A DNA stretch of 64,000 nt. Source: Paraburkholderia caffeinitolerans. GTDB lineage: Bacteria; Pseudomonadota; Gammaproteobacteria; Burkholderiales; Burkholderiaceae. Positions 46,880-56,185 of this stretch are shown here, one piece after another; position 1 is the stretch's first letter; the number at the start of each line of letters is the position of its first letter. The DNA lies in the NCBI RefSeq assembly GCF_902859945.1, contig NZ_CADIKL010000024.1, positions 51,261 to 115,260 on the forward strand, given 5' to 3'. The position numbers and the translations under genes were made by a program. The notes beneath the pieces are model-generated. The model did no database searches. It was given only the letters and a program-made list of their open reading frames with translations, and had not been told where the DNA came from.

Positions 46880-47260
46880 TCAGCCCCCGCGCAGCGTGGG
46901 ATCGACCGATGCGCGCCATGACAGCGCCAAGGCGCGCTGCTCGTTGAGATACGCCACCCATTGATCGCGCGCCTGCGCGTTCGCGCCCGCACCGTGCGCG
47001 GCGTACTGCTGCACAAGACCGGCCTGGAAGCTGCAGAACTGCGCCTGCGGTAGCTTGCCGTGACGATTCGCCACCCAGGCGTCGTAGACAGCCGAATAGA
47101 CGGCCGGCGTGTCGGCGCCGTAGTCGGCTTGCTGAGCGCCGCACATCTGCTGCAATTGGGCGAACGGCGGCGCGCTCCCGCCCAGGAGTCCCGGCGCGCC
47201 GGCGCATCCGGCACACCCAATGGCAAGCACCGCTGCACCAATCATTGCAAGTCCACGCAT
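46880..47260 (-). CDS. Small putative lipoprotein
   Basis: 126 residues with a signal peptide ending in AIGC (lipobox, Cys16). The mature part has three further cysteines (GCAGC, QMCGAQ, FCSFQ) and is otherwise helical (VYSAVYDAWVANRHGKLPQAQF). I do not recognise a named family. Probably anchored in the outer or inner membrane. Confidence 0.7.
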   Translation of the reverse strand: MRGLAMIGAAVLAIGCAGCAGAPGLLGGSAPPFAQLQQMCGAQQADYGADTPAVYSAVYDAWVANRHGKLPQAQFCSFQAGLVQQYAAHGAGANAQARDQWVAYLNEQRALALSWRASVDPTLRGG

Positions 47261-47528
47261 AGCCTTCCCCTCGTCTTTATTCGCCTGATGTCCCTGACTT
47301 CCGCCTGTTCTTGCGGCGTTCGATCACACCGGCTATTGTCGCATCGCGCGGCGCGCACCACATCCTGGCCGCGCAGGCCCTGCTTCACGGGAAAGCGAGG
47401 GTCGCCGCAGCCGTGGGCCGGCCCGCGCAAAAGCACGTATCATGACGTTTTCAACCTTCCCGCCTTGCCCGGCCACGCGCGCTGCATCTGGCCCGGCCGC
47501 CCAGCTCTTCCGCCCTTTCGTCTTGCGC

Positions 47529-48215
47529 ATGATCGACCATCTCATCTGCGACTGCGACGGCGTACTCGTCGACAGCGAAGTCATCGCCGACCACGTCCTC
47601 TTCGATACGCTCAGCCGCACCTTTCCCGGCATCGACTTCCGCGCCGCCGTGGCCACGGCGTTCGGCCAGCAGACCTCGCGCTTTCTCGCCGACGTCGCGG
47701 CGCGCTTCGATCTCACGCTGCCCGAGCATTTTCTCGAAACGATCGAACACAACTGCGAAATCGCCATCGCCGAATCGGTGAGCCCGATCAACGGCGTGCG
47801 CGACGCGCTGCGCCAGCTCACGCTGCCGGCCGCCGTCGTGTCGAACAGCCGGCTCACGCGCGTGCACGCGTCGGTGCGGCGCGCCGGGCTCGATGCGATC
47901 TTCGGCGAGCGCATCTTCAGCGCCGAGCAGGTCGAGCGGCCCAAGCCTTACCCGGACGTTTATCTGCACGCGGCGCTCGCGCTCGGCGTGGAACCGGAGC
48001 GCTGCCTCGTCGTCGAGGACAGCCTCTCGGGCCTGAACGCCGCGCGCGCGGCCGGCATGAAGACGATCGCGTTCGTCGGCGCGAGCCATATTCCGTCGGG
48101 CTATGCCGACGTGCTGCGTGAGATGGGCATCACGCGCATCATGAAGCATATGGATGAGCTGCCTGAGCTAGTCGAGGCAGGCGTGCGCGGGGAATTCGGC
48201 GATCAACAGTCGTAG
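47529..48215 (+). CDS. HAD-superfamily phosphatase, beta-phosphoglucomutase-like
   Basis: 228 residues from the ATG at 47529. HAD motifs are DCDGVLVDS (nucleophile Asp), SNSR (motif II), KPYPDVYLHA (motif III Lys) and VVEDSLSGLNAARAAG (motif IV). The four-helix cap between motifs I and II puts it in the subclass of phosphoglycolate phosphatase, GS1 and phosphoglucomutase. The substrate is probably a small phosphorylated sugar. An in-frame ATG 87 nt upstream yields an unlikely extension. Convergent with ribB. Confidence 0.88.
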   Translation: MIDHLICDCDGVLVDSEVIADHVLFDTLSRTFPGIDFRAAVATAFGQQTSRFLADVAARFDLTLPEHFLETIEHNCEIAIAESVSPINGVRDALRQLTLPAAVVSNSRLTRVHASVRRAGLDAIFGERIFSAEQVERPKPYPDVYLHAALALGVEPERCLVVEDSLSGLNAARAAGMKTIAFVGASHIPSGYADVLREMGITRIMKHMDELPELVEAGVRGEFGDQQS

Positions 48216-48265
48216 TTGCTCGCCTGAGCGCAAGCGCGTAACGCGGCGCACGCGCACAAAACGAC

Positions 48266-48304
48266 AAACGGCGTGTGAGCCATCAGGCCCACACGCCGTT
48301 TTCA
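48266..48304. terminator. Bidirectional intrinsic terminator
   Basis: AAACGGCGTGTG (48266-48277) pairs with CACACGCCGTTT (48290-48301), a perfect 12-bp stem flanked by A and T runs, between the convergent HAD phosphatase and ribB genes. Confidence 0.92.
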
Positions 48305-48338
48305 CTACCGAATCTGGATCGACGATGACCCAGGCGCC

Positions 48339-49058
48339 TTACGCAGGCTCGGCGCAGCGCTCGCGCGCCAGCGCAAGCGATTCGCGGAACGCCACCAGTT
48401 CGGCGATCGTCAGCATCGGCAGGTTGTGCCGCTTCGCAAAATCATCGACCTGCTGGCCGCGCGCCATCGTGCCGTCCGGGTTCATCAGCTCGCACAGCAC
48501 GCCGGCGGGCGCGAGGCCCGCGAGCGCGGCCAGATCGACGGTGCCTTCGGTGTGGCCGCGGCGCGCCAGCACGCCGCCCGGCTGCGCGCGCAGCGGAAAC
48601 ACGTGGCCAGGGCGCACGATGTCGGCGGGCTGAGCATTCGGGGCGATGGCGGCGCGGATCGTCGTCACGCGGTCGGCGGCGGACACGCCCGTGCTCACGC
48701 CATCGCGCGCCTCGATCGACACCGTGAACGCGGTGCGGTTGCGGCTCTCGTTGTGCGCGACCATGGGCGGCAGCTCGAGCGCGCGCACTTTCTCGTCGGA
48801 CAGGCACAGGCACACGATGCCGCTGCATTCGCGGATGAAAAGCGCCATCGTCTCCGGGGTGAGGCGCTCGGCGGCCAGCACCAGATCGGCTTCGTCTTCG
48901 CGGTCGTGGTCGTCCTGGAGCACGACCGGACGGCCTTCGCGCATGGCTTGCAGCGCGGCGGCAATGCGCGGCGGCACCGGTTCGGTGTCGAGCAGGGGAA
49001 GATCTTCGATGGCGTCGAGCGGCAGCTCGACCGATACAGCATTGCGGGTAAAGGACAT
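48339..49058 (-). CDS. ribB: 3,4-dihydroxy-2-butanone 4-phosphate synthase
   Basis: 239 residues from the ATG at 49058, with GAGGAG upstream. It converts ribulose 5-phosphate to the four-carbon unit of riboflavin. Motifs: VVLQDDHDREDEADLVLAAE (metal site), ESRNRTAFTVSIEARDGVSTGVSAADR and the RRGHTEGTVDLAALAGL signature with the catalytic residues. It is a stand-alone RibB, not fused to GTP cyclohydrolase II. An FMN riboswitch precedes it. Confidence 0.95.
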   Translation of the reverse strand: MSFTRNAVSVELPLDAIEDLPLLDTEPVPPRIAAALQAMREGRPVVLQDDHDREDEADLVLAAERLTPETMALFIRECSGIVCLCLSDEKVRALELPPMVAHNESRNRTAFTVSIEARDGVSTGVSAADRVTTIRAAIAPNAQPADIVRPGHVFPLRAQPGGVLARRGHTEGTVDLAALAGLAPAGVLCELMNPDGTMARGQQVDDFAKRHNLPMLTIAELVAFRESLALARERCAEPA

Positions 49059-49491
49059 GTGAAACGCTCCTCGCAAGAGTTGGGCGAAAAACGTTTCAGG
49101 GCATTGCAAACAGACAGGAATTCCCGGCGCACGGCATCAGGCGCGCGTGCCGGAGCGCGACGCCGGAACGTCGCGCGCGAGGCCCGCGCGGACAGACAAG
49201 CCGCGGCGGTTGGGCAAACATGACCATCTGCACATCTTCTTCCATCCGGACTATGACCGTCGGCCCTGGCATCGCACCAGATCTGCTGACCCCGCGCGAA
49301 AGGCTTCGCGCAGGCGCTCGCGGGCTCGTCGGCCTTGCCTTTCGGCGCGGCCGGCATACCGCCGGTGGGGAATTTCACCCCGCCCTGAAGACGCACTGAT
49401 TGCCGGTTGAACCGGCTGGCAAAGGATACAGCAGAGTGCGCCGTTGTGCAGCGCGGTAAAACCAGTAGACAAGCGCCGCGCGATATCGCCC
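49059..49491. other. ribB leader region
   Basis: 433 nt up to the XRE-cupin gene stop. It holds the FMN riboswitch (49234-49393) and about 175 nt of leader between aptamer and ribB, probably the expression platform. The ribB promoter must lie near 49400-49490. Confidence 0.7.
49234..49393 (-). ncRNA. FMN riboswitch (RFN element)
   Basis: Reading the minus strand, the aptamer shows the conserved RFN blocks: CTTCAGGGCGGGGTGAAATT, CCCACCGGCGGTA, the GAGCCCGCGAG arm, GGTCAGCAGATCTGGTG and CCGACGGTCATAGTCCGGAT. A variable arm is in the middle. It sits upstream of ribB, as expected for FMN feedback on riboflavin synthesis. Confidence 0.96.
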
Positions 49492-50346
49492 TTATATCGG
49501 CTGCACAGACGCAGCCGGCCGGGTGTCCCCGGCGTTCCGGATCTCGCCCGCCAGCGGCACGGCCCAGCGCGGCGGCGTTTCGGCGTTGAGCGTCACGCGA
49601 AAGACGCGCGCCTCGGTGTCGCCGGGGTTGCGCAGGCTGTGCGGCTGATCCGCATCGAAGACGATCGCATCGCCTGTCGCGAGCAGTTGGCGCCGGTCAT
49701 GCACGCTCACCTCGAGCGTGCCTTCGCTCACCACGAGGTTCACCGTCGTGCCCGGCGCGCGGCGCGTGCCCGGCTCGGTATGCAGCGGCGCGATGCGCAG
49801 TTCGTGAAATTCGGCGGCAGCAGGACCGTCCTCGGGATAGAGCGCGCGCGCCGAGTAGCGGCCATCGGCGCTCACACGACGCGACGCGCGGTCGGCGGGC
49901 AGGTGCTCGAACCCGCTCACCGCATGCCGCCGCAGGAACGCCGACACCGAGACCTTGAGCGCCGCCGCCACCTTGCAGAGAACCTTGATCGACGGCACGC
50001 TGCGCGCGGACTCCACCTGCGCGAGCATCGCGCGCGAAACGCCCGAGGCGCGAGCGAGCGCGTCGAGCGAGAACTGGCGCTCTGCGCGCAGCCGCGCGAG
50101 GTTCACGCCGACGAGATATTCGAGCGTGTCGAAAGCGCCATCGACACGCGCGGCAGCACCAGATTGCGCCGATGGAAGGTCAGCCAGGGACCGCGCATTG
50201 GTGTCGCCGGCGATTCGATCCGCGCGAAAGTCGGCAATGGAAGGATCGTCAGCGAGACGATTCGCACTCCGATGCGTAACGAGACGATCGGTGCGATCAG
50301 CACGATCGGCCTGCGCGTCCCTCACGAACGCGAGCGTTGAATGCAT
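49492..50346 (-). CDS. XRE-family regulator with C-terminal cupin domain
   Basis: 284 residues from the ATG at 50346, with GGAGG 6 nt before it. An XRE helix-turn-helix (about 80-135: VNLARLRAERQFSLDALARASGVSRAMLAQVESAR) is followed by a cupin barrel (LRIAPLHTEPGTRRAPGTT, VVSEGTLEV, FDADQPHSLRNPG). Such regulators sense small molecules for amine, amino acid or other catabolic genes. An Asp/Arg-rich extension of about 75 residues precedes the HTH, which is unusual. It is divergent from miaB across a 416-nt gap. Confidence 0.9.
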   Translation of the reverse strand: MHSTLAFVRDAQADRADRTDRLVTHRSANRLADDPSIADFRADRIAGDTNARSLADLPSAQSGAAARVDGAFDTLEYLVGVNLARLRAERQFSLDALARASGVSRAMLAQVESARSVPSIKVLCKVAAALKVSVSAFLRRHAVSGFEHLPADRASRRVSADGRYSARALYPEDGPAAAEFHELRIAPLHTEPGTRRAPGTTVNLVVSEGTLEVSVHDRRQLLATGDAIVFDADQPHSLRNPGDTEARVFRVTLNAETPPRWAVPLAGEIRNAGDTRPAASVQPI

Positions 50347-50762
50347 GGCATGCCTCCGAAGCGCGCCGCCAGGCGGCGCAAGAGCTTGAACGGAGGCCAG
50401 ACTAGCATCGCGTCCGGCCACGCCCAACGAAGTTATCTTCACACCGATATCAGCATTGCGGAGTGCGGTTTCGGGAATGCTTTTGCCCTCCGGCGATATG
50501 CGTGCGCGCCCTATCCCGACAACGCATGAGGCTATAATGGTGGATTACGCTGAAAGCACCTGAAAGCACGATTTGCACCGCGAATTGGCGGCAAAAATAC
50601 GCAAAAGCACGTGAATCGGCACGCGAATCGCGCCTACTGAGATGTGCCACGGCCCAGGCGGCCCGGCCACCTGTTCAGCCCCTTTATCACCGTAGTCCCG
50701 AAGTGCACGAGTGCATCAACCGGACGACGCCCCCAGGTAAACCACTGCGAACGGCGACCCCG
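50347..50762. other. Divergent intergenic region, XRE-cupin / miaB
   Basis: 416 nt without a supported gene. Contains a perfect TATAAT (50533-50538), probably the miaB -10. Confidence 0.6.
50533..50538 (+). promoter_or_regulatory. Probable -10 element of miaB
   Basis: Perfect TATAAT (50533-50538), without a clear -35 at 17 nt; it would give a leader of about 220 nt. Confidence 0.45.
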
Positions 50763-52136
50763 ATGACCAAGAAAGTTTATGTAAAGACCTTTGGCTGCCA
50801 GATGAACGAGTACGACTCCGACAAAATGGTCGACGTGCTCGGCGCCGCTGAAGGCCTCGTCAAAACCGACACGCCCGAAGATGCGGACGTGATTCTCTTC
50901 AACACCTGCTCGGTGCGCGAAAAGGCCCAGGAGAAGGTGTTCTCCGACCTCGGCCGCGTACGCGAGTTGAAGGAAGCGAACCCGAACCTGCTGATCGGCG
51001 TGGGCGGCTGCGTGGCAAGCCAGGAAGGCGCGGCCATCGTGCAGCGCGCGCCGTACGTGGACCTCGTGTTCGGTCCGCAAACCCTGCACCGCCTGCCGCA
51101 GATGATCGACGCGCGCCGCGCCTCGGGCCGCGCGCAGGTCGACATCTCGTTCCCCGAAATCGAGAAGTTCGACCATCTGCCGCCCGCGCGCGTGGAAGGC
51201 CCGAGCGCGTTCGTCTCGATCATGGAAGGCTGCTCGAAGTACTGCAGCTACTGCGTCGTGCCGTACACGCGCGGCGAAGAAGTCTCGCGCCCGCTCGACG
51301 ACGTGCTGACCGAAATCGCCGGCCTCGCCGACCAGGGCGTGCGCGAAGTCACGCTGCTCGGCCAGAACGTCAATGCCTACCGGGGCGCGCTCACGCAAGG
51401 TGCGCACGACATCGCCGACTTCGCCACGCTGATCGAATACGTCGCCGACATTCCCGGCATCGAGCGCATCCGCTACACCACCTCGCACCCGAAGGAATTC
51501 ACGCAGCGCCTGATCGACGCCTACGCGAAGGTGCCCAAGCTCGTGAGCCATCTGCATCTGCCGGTGCAGCACGGCTCGGACCGCGTGCTCATGGCGATGA
51601 AGCGCGGCTACACGGTGCTCGAATACAAGTCGGTCATCCGCAAGCTGCGCGCGATTCGTCCGGACCTGTCGCTCTCCACGGACATCATCGTGGGCTTCCC
51701 CGGCGAGACCGAAGACGACTTCGAGAAGACCATGGCGCTCGTGGAAGAGATGAAGTACGACACGAGCTTCTCGTTCATCTACAGCCCGCGCCCGGGCACG
51801 CCCGCCGCGAATCTGCACGACGATACGCCGCGCGAAGTCAAGTTGAAGCGCCTCCAGCATCTGCAAGCCACGATCGAAGAGAACGTGCAGCGCATCAGCC
51901 AATCGATGGTCGGCCGGGTCGAGCGCATTCTCGTGGAAGGTCCGTCGCGCAAAGACCCTAGCGAACTCTCGGGCCGCACCGAGAACAACCGCGTCGTCAA
52001 CTTCCCGGCGCCGCTTGCCTCGCACGCGCGCCTGATCGGCCAGATGATCGACGTGAAGATCAACCACGCCTATCCGCACTCGCTGCGCGGCGAACTCGTG
52101 CTCGCGCACGAGGACACTTCGGCGCTCCCGCATTGA
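50763..52136 (+). CDS. miaB: tRNA-2-methylthio-N6-dimethylallyladenosine synthase
   Basis: Radical-SAM methylthiotransferase that converts i6A37 to ms2i6A37. 457 residues from the ATG at 50763. The first iron-sulphur cluster ligands are Cys12 (TFGCQMNE), Cys49 (NTCSVREKA) and Cys83 (GGCVAS); the radical-SAM cluster is C157-x3-C161-x2-C164 (CSKYCSYC). A C-terminal TRAM domain follows (about 380-445). It leads the miaB-phoH-ybeY-(...)-corC-lnt run known across proteobacteria. Confidence 0.97.
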   Translation: MTKKVYVKTFGCQMNEYDSDKMVDVLGAAEGLVKTDTPEDADVILFNTCSVREKAQEKVFSDLGRVRELKEANPNLLIGVGGCVASQEGAAIVQRAPYVDLVFGPQTLHRLPQMIDARRASGRAQVDISFPEIEKFDHLPPARVEGPSAFVSIMEGCSKYCSYCVVPYTRGEEVSRPLDDVLTEIAGLADQGVREVTLLGQNVNAYRGALTQGAHDIADFATLIEYVADIPGIERIRYTTSHPKEFTQRLIDAYAKVPKLVSHLHLPVQHGSDRVLMAMKRGYTVLEYKSVIRKLRAIRPDLSLSTDIIVGFPGETEDDFEKTMALVEEMKYDTSFSFIYSPRPGTPAANLHDDTPREVKLKRLQHLQATIEENVQRISQSMVGRVERILVEGPSRKDPSELSGRTENNRVVNFPAPLASHARLIGQMIDVKINHAYPHSLRGELVLAHEDTSALPH

Positions 52137-52165
52137 GCGGCGCCTGAACGGAGTTCACTGATACC

Positions 52166-53260
52166 TTGAAGCCCAATCAGCAGCATCTGGAATTCAACGC
52201 GCCGCGCGACGACAATGCGCGGCTCGCGAACCTCTGCGGCCCGCTCGACGAAAACCTGCGGCAGATCGAGCAGGCGCTCGACGTGACTCTCGCGCGGCGC
52301 GGCCATCGCATCTCGATTCGCGGTCGCGGCGCGAAACTCGCGCTCGCCGCGCTCGAAAACTTCTACAACCGGGCGCGCGACCCGCTCTCCGTCGACGACA
52401 TCCAGCTCGCGCTGGTCGAGGCGCGCCATCCTGCCAACGATGCGCGCGCGAGCGGCAACGGCGGCATGCGGGCGAACGGCATCAACGACGCAGCCGAAAT
52501 CGACCCGCGTTTCCGTGGCGACCCCGATCACCCATTCGACGAGCCCGCGCGCGATGACGTCGATGTCGAGGAGCTCGGCCCGAAGCTCTACACGCGACGC
52601 GCCGACCTGCGCGGCCGCACGCCGGCACAGCGCGAGTACCTCAAGCAGATCATCTCGCACGACGTGACCTTCGGCGTCGGGCCGGCGGGCACCGGCAAGA
52701 CCTATCTCGCGGTGGCCTGCGCCGTGGACGCGCTCGAGCGCGATCAAGTCAAGCGCATCGTGCTCACGCGCCCCGCCGTGGAAGCCGGCGAGCGCCTCGG
52801 CTTCCTGCCGGGCGATCTCGCACAGAAGGTGGACCCGTATCTGCGCCCGTTGTACGACGCGCTTTACGACCTGCTCGGCTTCGACAAGACCGCGAAGATG
52901 TTCGAGCGCCAGATGATCGAAATCGCGCCGCTCGCGTACATGCGCGGACGCACGCTCAATCACGCGTTCATCATCCTCGACGAGGCGCAGAACACCACGC
53001 CCGAGCAGATGAAGATGTTCCTGACGCGTATCGGCTTCGGCTCGAAGGCCGTCGTGACCGGCGACACCACCCAGGTGGACCTGCCGCGCGGCCACAAGAG
53101 CGGGTTGATCGAAGCGCAGCAGGTGCTCGCCAACGTGCGCGGCATCGCGCTCACGCGCTTCACGAGCGCGGACGTCGTGCGCCATCCGCTCGTCGCGCGT
53201 ATCGTCGAGGCTTATGACGCGCATTCGAAGAAGGATGAAAGCGGCGGCGACGCGCGCTGA
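52166..53260 (+). CDS. phoH: PhoH family ATPase (YbeZ)
   Basis: 364 residues. Walker A GPAGTGKT (Lys178) and Walker B FIILDEAQNT frame the PhoH-like ATPase core (about 145-350); the N-terminal third is the KH-like YbeZ domain (RGHRISIRGRGAKLALAALENFY). I use TTG 52166 because no ATG or GTG fits the conserved N-terminus; GGAG lies 13 nt upstream, a long distance. The protein works with YbeY in rRNA processing. Its TGA overlaps a possible ATG of the next gene. Confidence 0.92.
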   Translation: MKPNQQHLEFNAPRDDNARLANLCGPLDENLRQIEQALDVTLARRGHRISIRGRGAKLALAALENFYNRARDPLSVDDIQLALVEARHPANDARASGNGGMRANGINDAAEIDPRFRGDPDHPFDEPARDDVDVEELGPKLYTRRADLRGRTPAQREYLKQIISHDVTFGVGPAGTGKTYLAVACAVDALERDQVKRIVLTRPAVEAGERLGFLPGDLAQKVDPYLRPLYDALYDLLGFDKTAKMFERQMIEIAPLAYMRGRTLNHAFIILDEAQNTTPEQMKMFLTRIGFGSKAVVTGDTTQVDLPRGHKSGLIEAQQVLANVRGIALTRFTSADVVRHPLVARIVEAYDAHSKKDESGGDAR

Positions 53261-53307
53261 TGCGCGGGATCGAGTCCGAATTTGAGCCGATAAAGAAACA
53301 CGCACTC

Positions 53308-53769
53308 ATGGCCCGCGCACCGAAACTCAAACTGAACGTGCAGTTCCCCGCCGCGAAGGCGTTTCCCGAGCACAAAGCCGCGCTGCCACGGGCCACCGTG
53401 GCGGCGTGGATAAAGGCCGCGCTATTCGCCGACGCCGAACTGACCGTGCGCTTCGTCGACGCCGAGGAAGGCCGCACGCTCAACCGCACGTATCGCGGCA
53501 AGGACTACGCAACCAACGTCCTCACGTTCGCCTACGCCGAAAGCGAGGAAGATCCCGTGACGGGCGACCTGATCCTCTGCTGCCCGGTGGTGGAGAAGGA
53601 AGCCGCCGAACAGGGCAAGCCGCTTTCGTCGCACTACGCGCACCTGCTCGTGCACGGCACGCTGCACGCGCAAGGCTACGATCACGAGGACGACGCGGAA
53701 GCCGAGGAGATGGAGGGCATCGAAACCGAAGTGCTCAACTCGCTCGGCTTTCCCGATCCGTACAAGTAA
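53308..53769 (+). CDS. ybeY: Endoribonuclease YbeY
   Basis: Zinc endoribonuclease for 16S rRNA 3' maturation and 70S quality control. 153 residues from the ATG at 53308. The zinc motif is H116-x3-H120-x5-H126 (HGTLHAQGYDH). The conserved RTLNRTYRGKDYATNVLTFAY block precedes it. An earlier ATG at 53260 overlaps the phoH stop (ATGA) and would add 16 residues; the sequence of family members fits 53308 better, though 53260 would give direct translational coupling. Confidence 0.95.
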   Translation: MARAPKLKLNVQFPAAKAFPEHKAALPRATVAAWIKAALFADAELTVRFVDAEEGRTLNRTYRGKDYATNVLTFAYAESEEDPVTGDLILCCPVVEKEAAEQGKPLSSHYAHLLVHGTLHAQGYDHEDDAEAEEMEGIETEVLNSLGFPDPYK

Positions 53770-53806
53770 GGCCACACGCCCCCCCTTTGGCCCGAGCCCG
53801 TCAGAC

Positions 53807-54502
53807 ATGAACGACAAGCGCGCGAACGATTCCAGTGTTGTTGCCGAACTGCTGGTTGAGGGAGCGCCCTCTGGCGGAGCGCAAGGGCCCTGCCCCGTCT
53901 ATCCGCCGTCGCTAGGCGAGTCGCGCCTGCTTAGCGAAGACGAACTGCACGCATCGCTCGACCATACGCTCCAGCAATGGGACCGCATGAGCGACATCTG
54001 GCTGTTCGGCTATGGCTCGCTAATCTGGAACCCGGGCCTGCCAACCGTCGAAAACGTGCGCTCGCGCGTGCACGGCTACCATCGCGGGCTGTATCTATGG
54101 TCGCGCGTGAATCGCGGCACGCCCGAGCAGCCAGGCCTCGTGCTCGCGCTCGATCGTGGCGGCTCGTGCGCCGGCGTGGCGTTCCGCCTGGCCGCCGACG
54201 GCGTCATGCCGCATCTGGAAGCGCTGTGGCGCCGCGAAATGCCGATGGGTTCGTACCGACCGGCCTGGCTGCCCTGCTCCCTCTCCGATGGCCGGCGCGT
54301 CGCGGCGCTCGCCTTCGTCATGCGCCGCGATGTGCCCACCTACACGGGCAAGCTCGGCGAAGACACGGTGCGCCAGGTGTTCGGCTGCGCGTCGGGCCGC
54401 TACGGTACGACGCTCGACTACGTGCGGCGCACCGTCGAGGCCCTGCGCGAGAGCGGCATGCCCGACCGGGCGCTGGAGCGGTTGCTCGCGCGCTGCGCAT
54501 AG
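53807..54502 (+). CDS. chaC: Glutathione-specific gamma-glutamylcyclotransferase (ChaC family)
   Basis: 231 residues. The substrate-binding FGYGSLIWNPG (about 66-76) is the hallmark of ChaC, with the catalytic Glu in the RREMPMGSYRPAW stretch (about 146-156), and the C-terminal half (RQVFGCASGRYGTTLDYVRRT) also fits. It breaks glutathione into 5-oxoproline and Cys-Gly. An N-terminal Ser/Val/Glu extension of about 40 residues is extra. It stands between ybeY and corC, an insertion relative to the enterobacterial gene order. Confidence 0.9.
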   Translation: MNDKRANDSSVVAELLVEGAPSGGAQGPCPVYPPSLGESRLLSEDELHASLDHTLQQWDRMSDIWLFGYGSLIWNPGLPTVENVRSRVHGYHRGLYLWSRVNRGTPEQPGLVLALDRGGSCAGVAFRLAADGVMPHLEALWRREMPMGSYRPAWLPCSLSDGRRVAALAFVMRRDVPTYTGKLGEDTVRQVFGCASGRYGTTLDYVRRTVEALRESGMPDRALERLLARCA

Positions 54503-54547
54503 ATAAACCGGACAGACTCGGCCGACTCGCGGCGCACCCGGCAGTCC

Positions 54548-54946
54548 TTAGTTCGTAGGCAGGATGCCCTGCTTGACCTCTTCCTTGGTCGCCTGCATCG
54601 AGTAATTTTTCACCACGCCGCTGTCATCAAAGAACACGACAAGCTCCTTCTTGTCGACGTCAGCACCCGACGTAAGCATGTTGACGACCGGCACGAAGTT
54701 GATCGCTTTCGCCGTCGAACGCGTATAGCGGTAACGCCACAACTCATTGCCGCTGTCCGTGAACGACGTCTCGGTGGGATCGCCGAATGCGGCCCGAATA
54801 TCGTCCTTCGTACTCTTGCCACGCGTGATTTTGGTGCTCACCGTCGAGGCACTTTCGTCCTTCAGTTGCTGGACGCCCTGGCTGGCACACCCGCCCAGCA
54901 CGCCAGCACACAAGACGGACACCACGAAAATTCTTTTGATCGCCAC
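54548..54946 (-). CDS. BamE/SmpA-like small lipoprotein
   Basis: 132 residues from the GTG at 54946 (GGGGTGA upstream). A lipobox LGGC is near residue 20. The mature part (KITRGKSTKDDIRAAFGDPTE, then WRYRY) has the repeat and G-D-P turn found in BamE/OmlA-type and BLIP-like proteins; so a small outer-membrane lipoprotein is likely. It is transcribed against its neighbours. It is not the canonical BamE by length and sequence, so I give no symbol. Confidence 0.75.
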   Translation of the reverse strand: MAIKRIFVVSVLCAGVLGGCASQGVQQLKDESASTVSTKITRGKSTKDDIRAAFGDPTETSFTDSGNELWRYRYTRSTAKAINFVPVVNMLTSGADVDKKELVVFFDDSGVVKNYSMQATKEEVKQGILPTN

Positions 54947-55265
54947 GACTTCACCCCGTATGGAATTGTCTGTTTAATGAAAGTTGCGGCAGTAATGTAA
55001 AGTCGTCTCGGAACGCACTCGGTGCAGGAATTTGGGGCTGGCTGGCAACCGTGACACATGACAACGCCATCAGCCAATTCGCCCTCGTCCGATTGAAATC
55101 TGGATGAATGCCTGATCACATCACGGCCCACGGGCGCTGCCGGGCACCACGATCCAGGGTAGCATTGATTTGCGCGAGCGCGGCATGAGAGCGCCACACG
55201 CATGCTGTATCCTTTCCTATCCGCAACAGCGCGCCCAGCCATCAAGAGGCCCAGGGCGCACCACC
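54947..55265. other. Divergent intergenic region, lipoprotein / corC
   Basis: 319 nt without a supported gene; should contain the promoters of the lipoprotein and corC. Nothing decisive seen. Confidence 0.45.
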
Positions 55266-56159
55266 ATGAACGACTCTTATCCCAGTCGACGACAAACCGG
55301 CAAACCTCAGGAAAAGCGCTCCCTGCTCGAGCGGCTGACCGACTTCATCTCGCCCGAACCCGATTCGCGCAGCGAGCTTCTCGAAATCCTCCAGGACGCG
55401 CACGAGCGCAATCTGATCGACGCGGATTCGCTTTCGATGATCGAAGGCGTGTTCCAGGTGTCCGAACTCTGCGCGCGCGACATCATGGTGCCGCGCGCGC
55501 AGATGGACGCGATCAATATCGCCGAGAGCCCCGACGAATTCATCCCCTTCGTGCTGGACAAGGCGCACTCGCGTTATCCGGTCTACGAAGGCAACCGCGA
55601 CAACGTGATCGGCGTGCTGCTCGCGAAAGATCTGCTGCGCTACTACGCGGAAGAAGAGTTCGACGTGCGCGGCATGCTGCGCCCGGCCGTGTTCATCCCC
55701 GAGTCCAAGCGCCTGAATGTGCTGCTGCACGACTTTCGCCAGAACCGCAATCACATCGCCATCGTGGTGGACGAATACGGCGGCGTGGCCGGCCTCATCA
55801 CGATCGAGGACGTGCTCGAGCAGATCGTCGGCGACATCGAGGACGAATACGACTTCGACGAGGAAAGCGGCAACATCATCGCCTCGCCCGACGGGCGCTT
55901 CCGCGTGCGCGCGCTCACCGAAATCGAGCAGTTCAACGAGACGTTCGGCACCCATTTCTCGGACGAGGAAGTCGACACCATCGGCGGGTTCGTCACGAAT
56001 CACTTCGGACACGTGCCGCATCGCGGCGAAAAGGTCCGCATCGACGACCTGATCTTCGAGGTGCTGCGCGCCGACGCCCGCCAGGTGCACATGCTGCTAG
56101 TGCGCCGCGATCCGCTCGCGGGCCAGCGCGAATCCGCGTTGCAGCCGCAGGGCACTTGA
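55266..56159 (+). CDS. corC: CorC/HlyC-family CBS-domain protein
   Basis: 297 residues from the ATG at 55266. Two CBS domains (about 70-195: ARDIMVPRAQMDAINI and IAIVVDEYGGVAGLITIEDVLEQIVGDIEDEYD) and a C-terminal CorC_HlyC (transporter-associated) domain ending GEKVRIDDLIFEVLRADARQVHMLLVRR. No membrane segment, as in E. coli CorC (YbeX). Its position before lnt matches ybeX-lnt. Role in magnesium/cobalt homeostasis and ribosome maturation by homology. Confidence 0.93.
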   Translation: MNDSYPSRRQTGKPQEKRSLLERLTDFISPEPDSRSELLEILQDAHERNLIDADSLSMIEGVFQVSELCARDIMVPRAQMDAINIAESPDEFIPFVLDKAHSRYPVYEGNRDNVIGVLLAKDLLRYYAEEEFDVRGMLRPAVFIPESKRLNVLLHDFRQNRNHIAIVVDEYGGVAGLITIEDVLEQIVGDIEDEYDFDEESGNIIASPDGRFRVRALTEIEQFNETFGTHFSDEEVDTIGGFVTNHFGHVPHRGEKVRIDDLIFEVLRADARQVHMLLVRRDPLAGQRESALQPQGT

Positions 56160-56185
56160 GGCTCAACGCGTGCACGCTTTGAACG

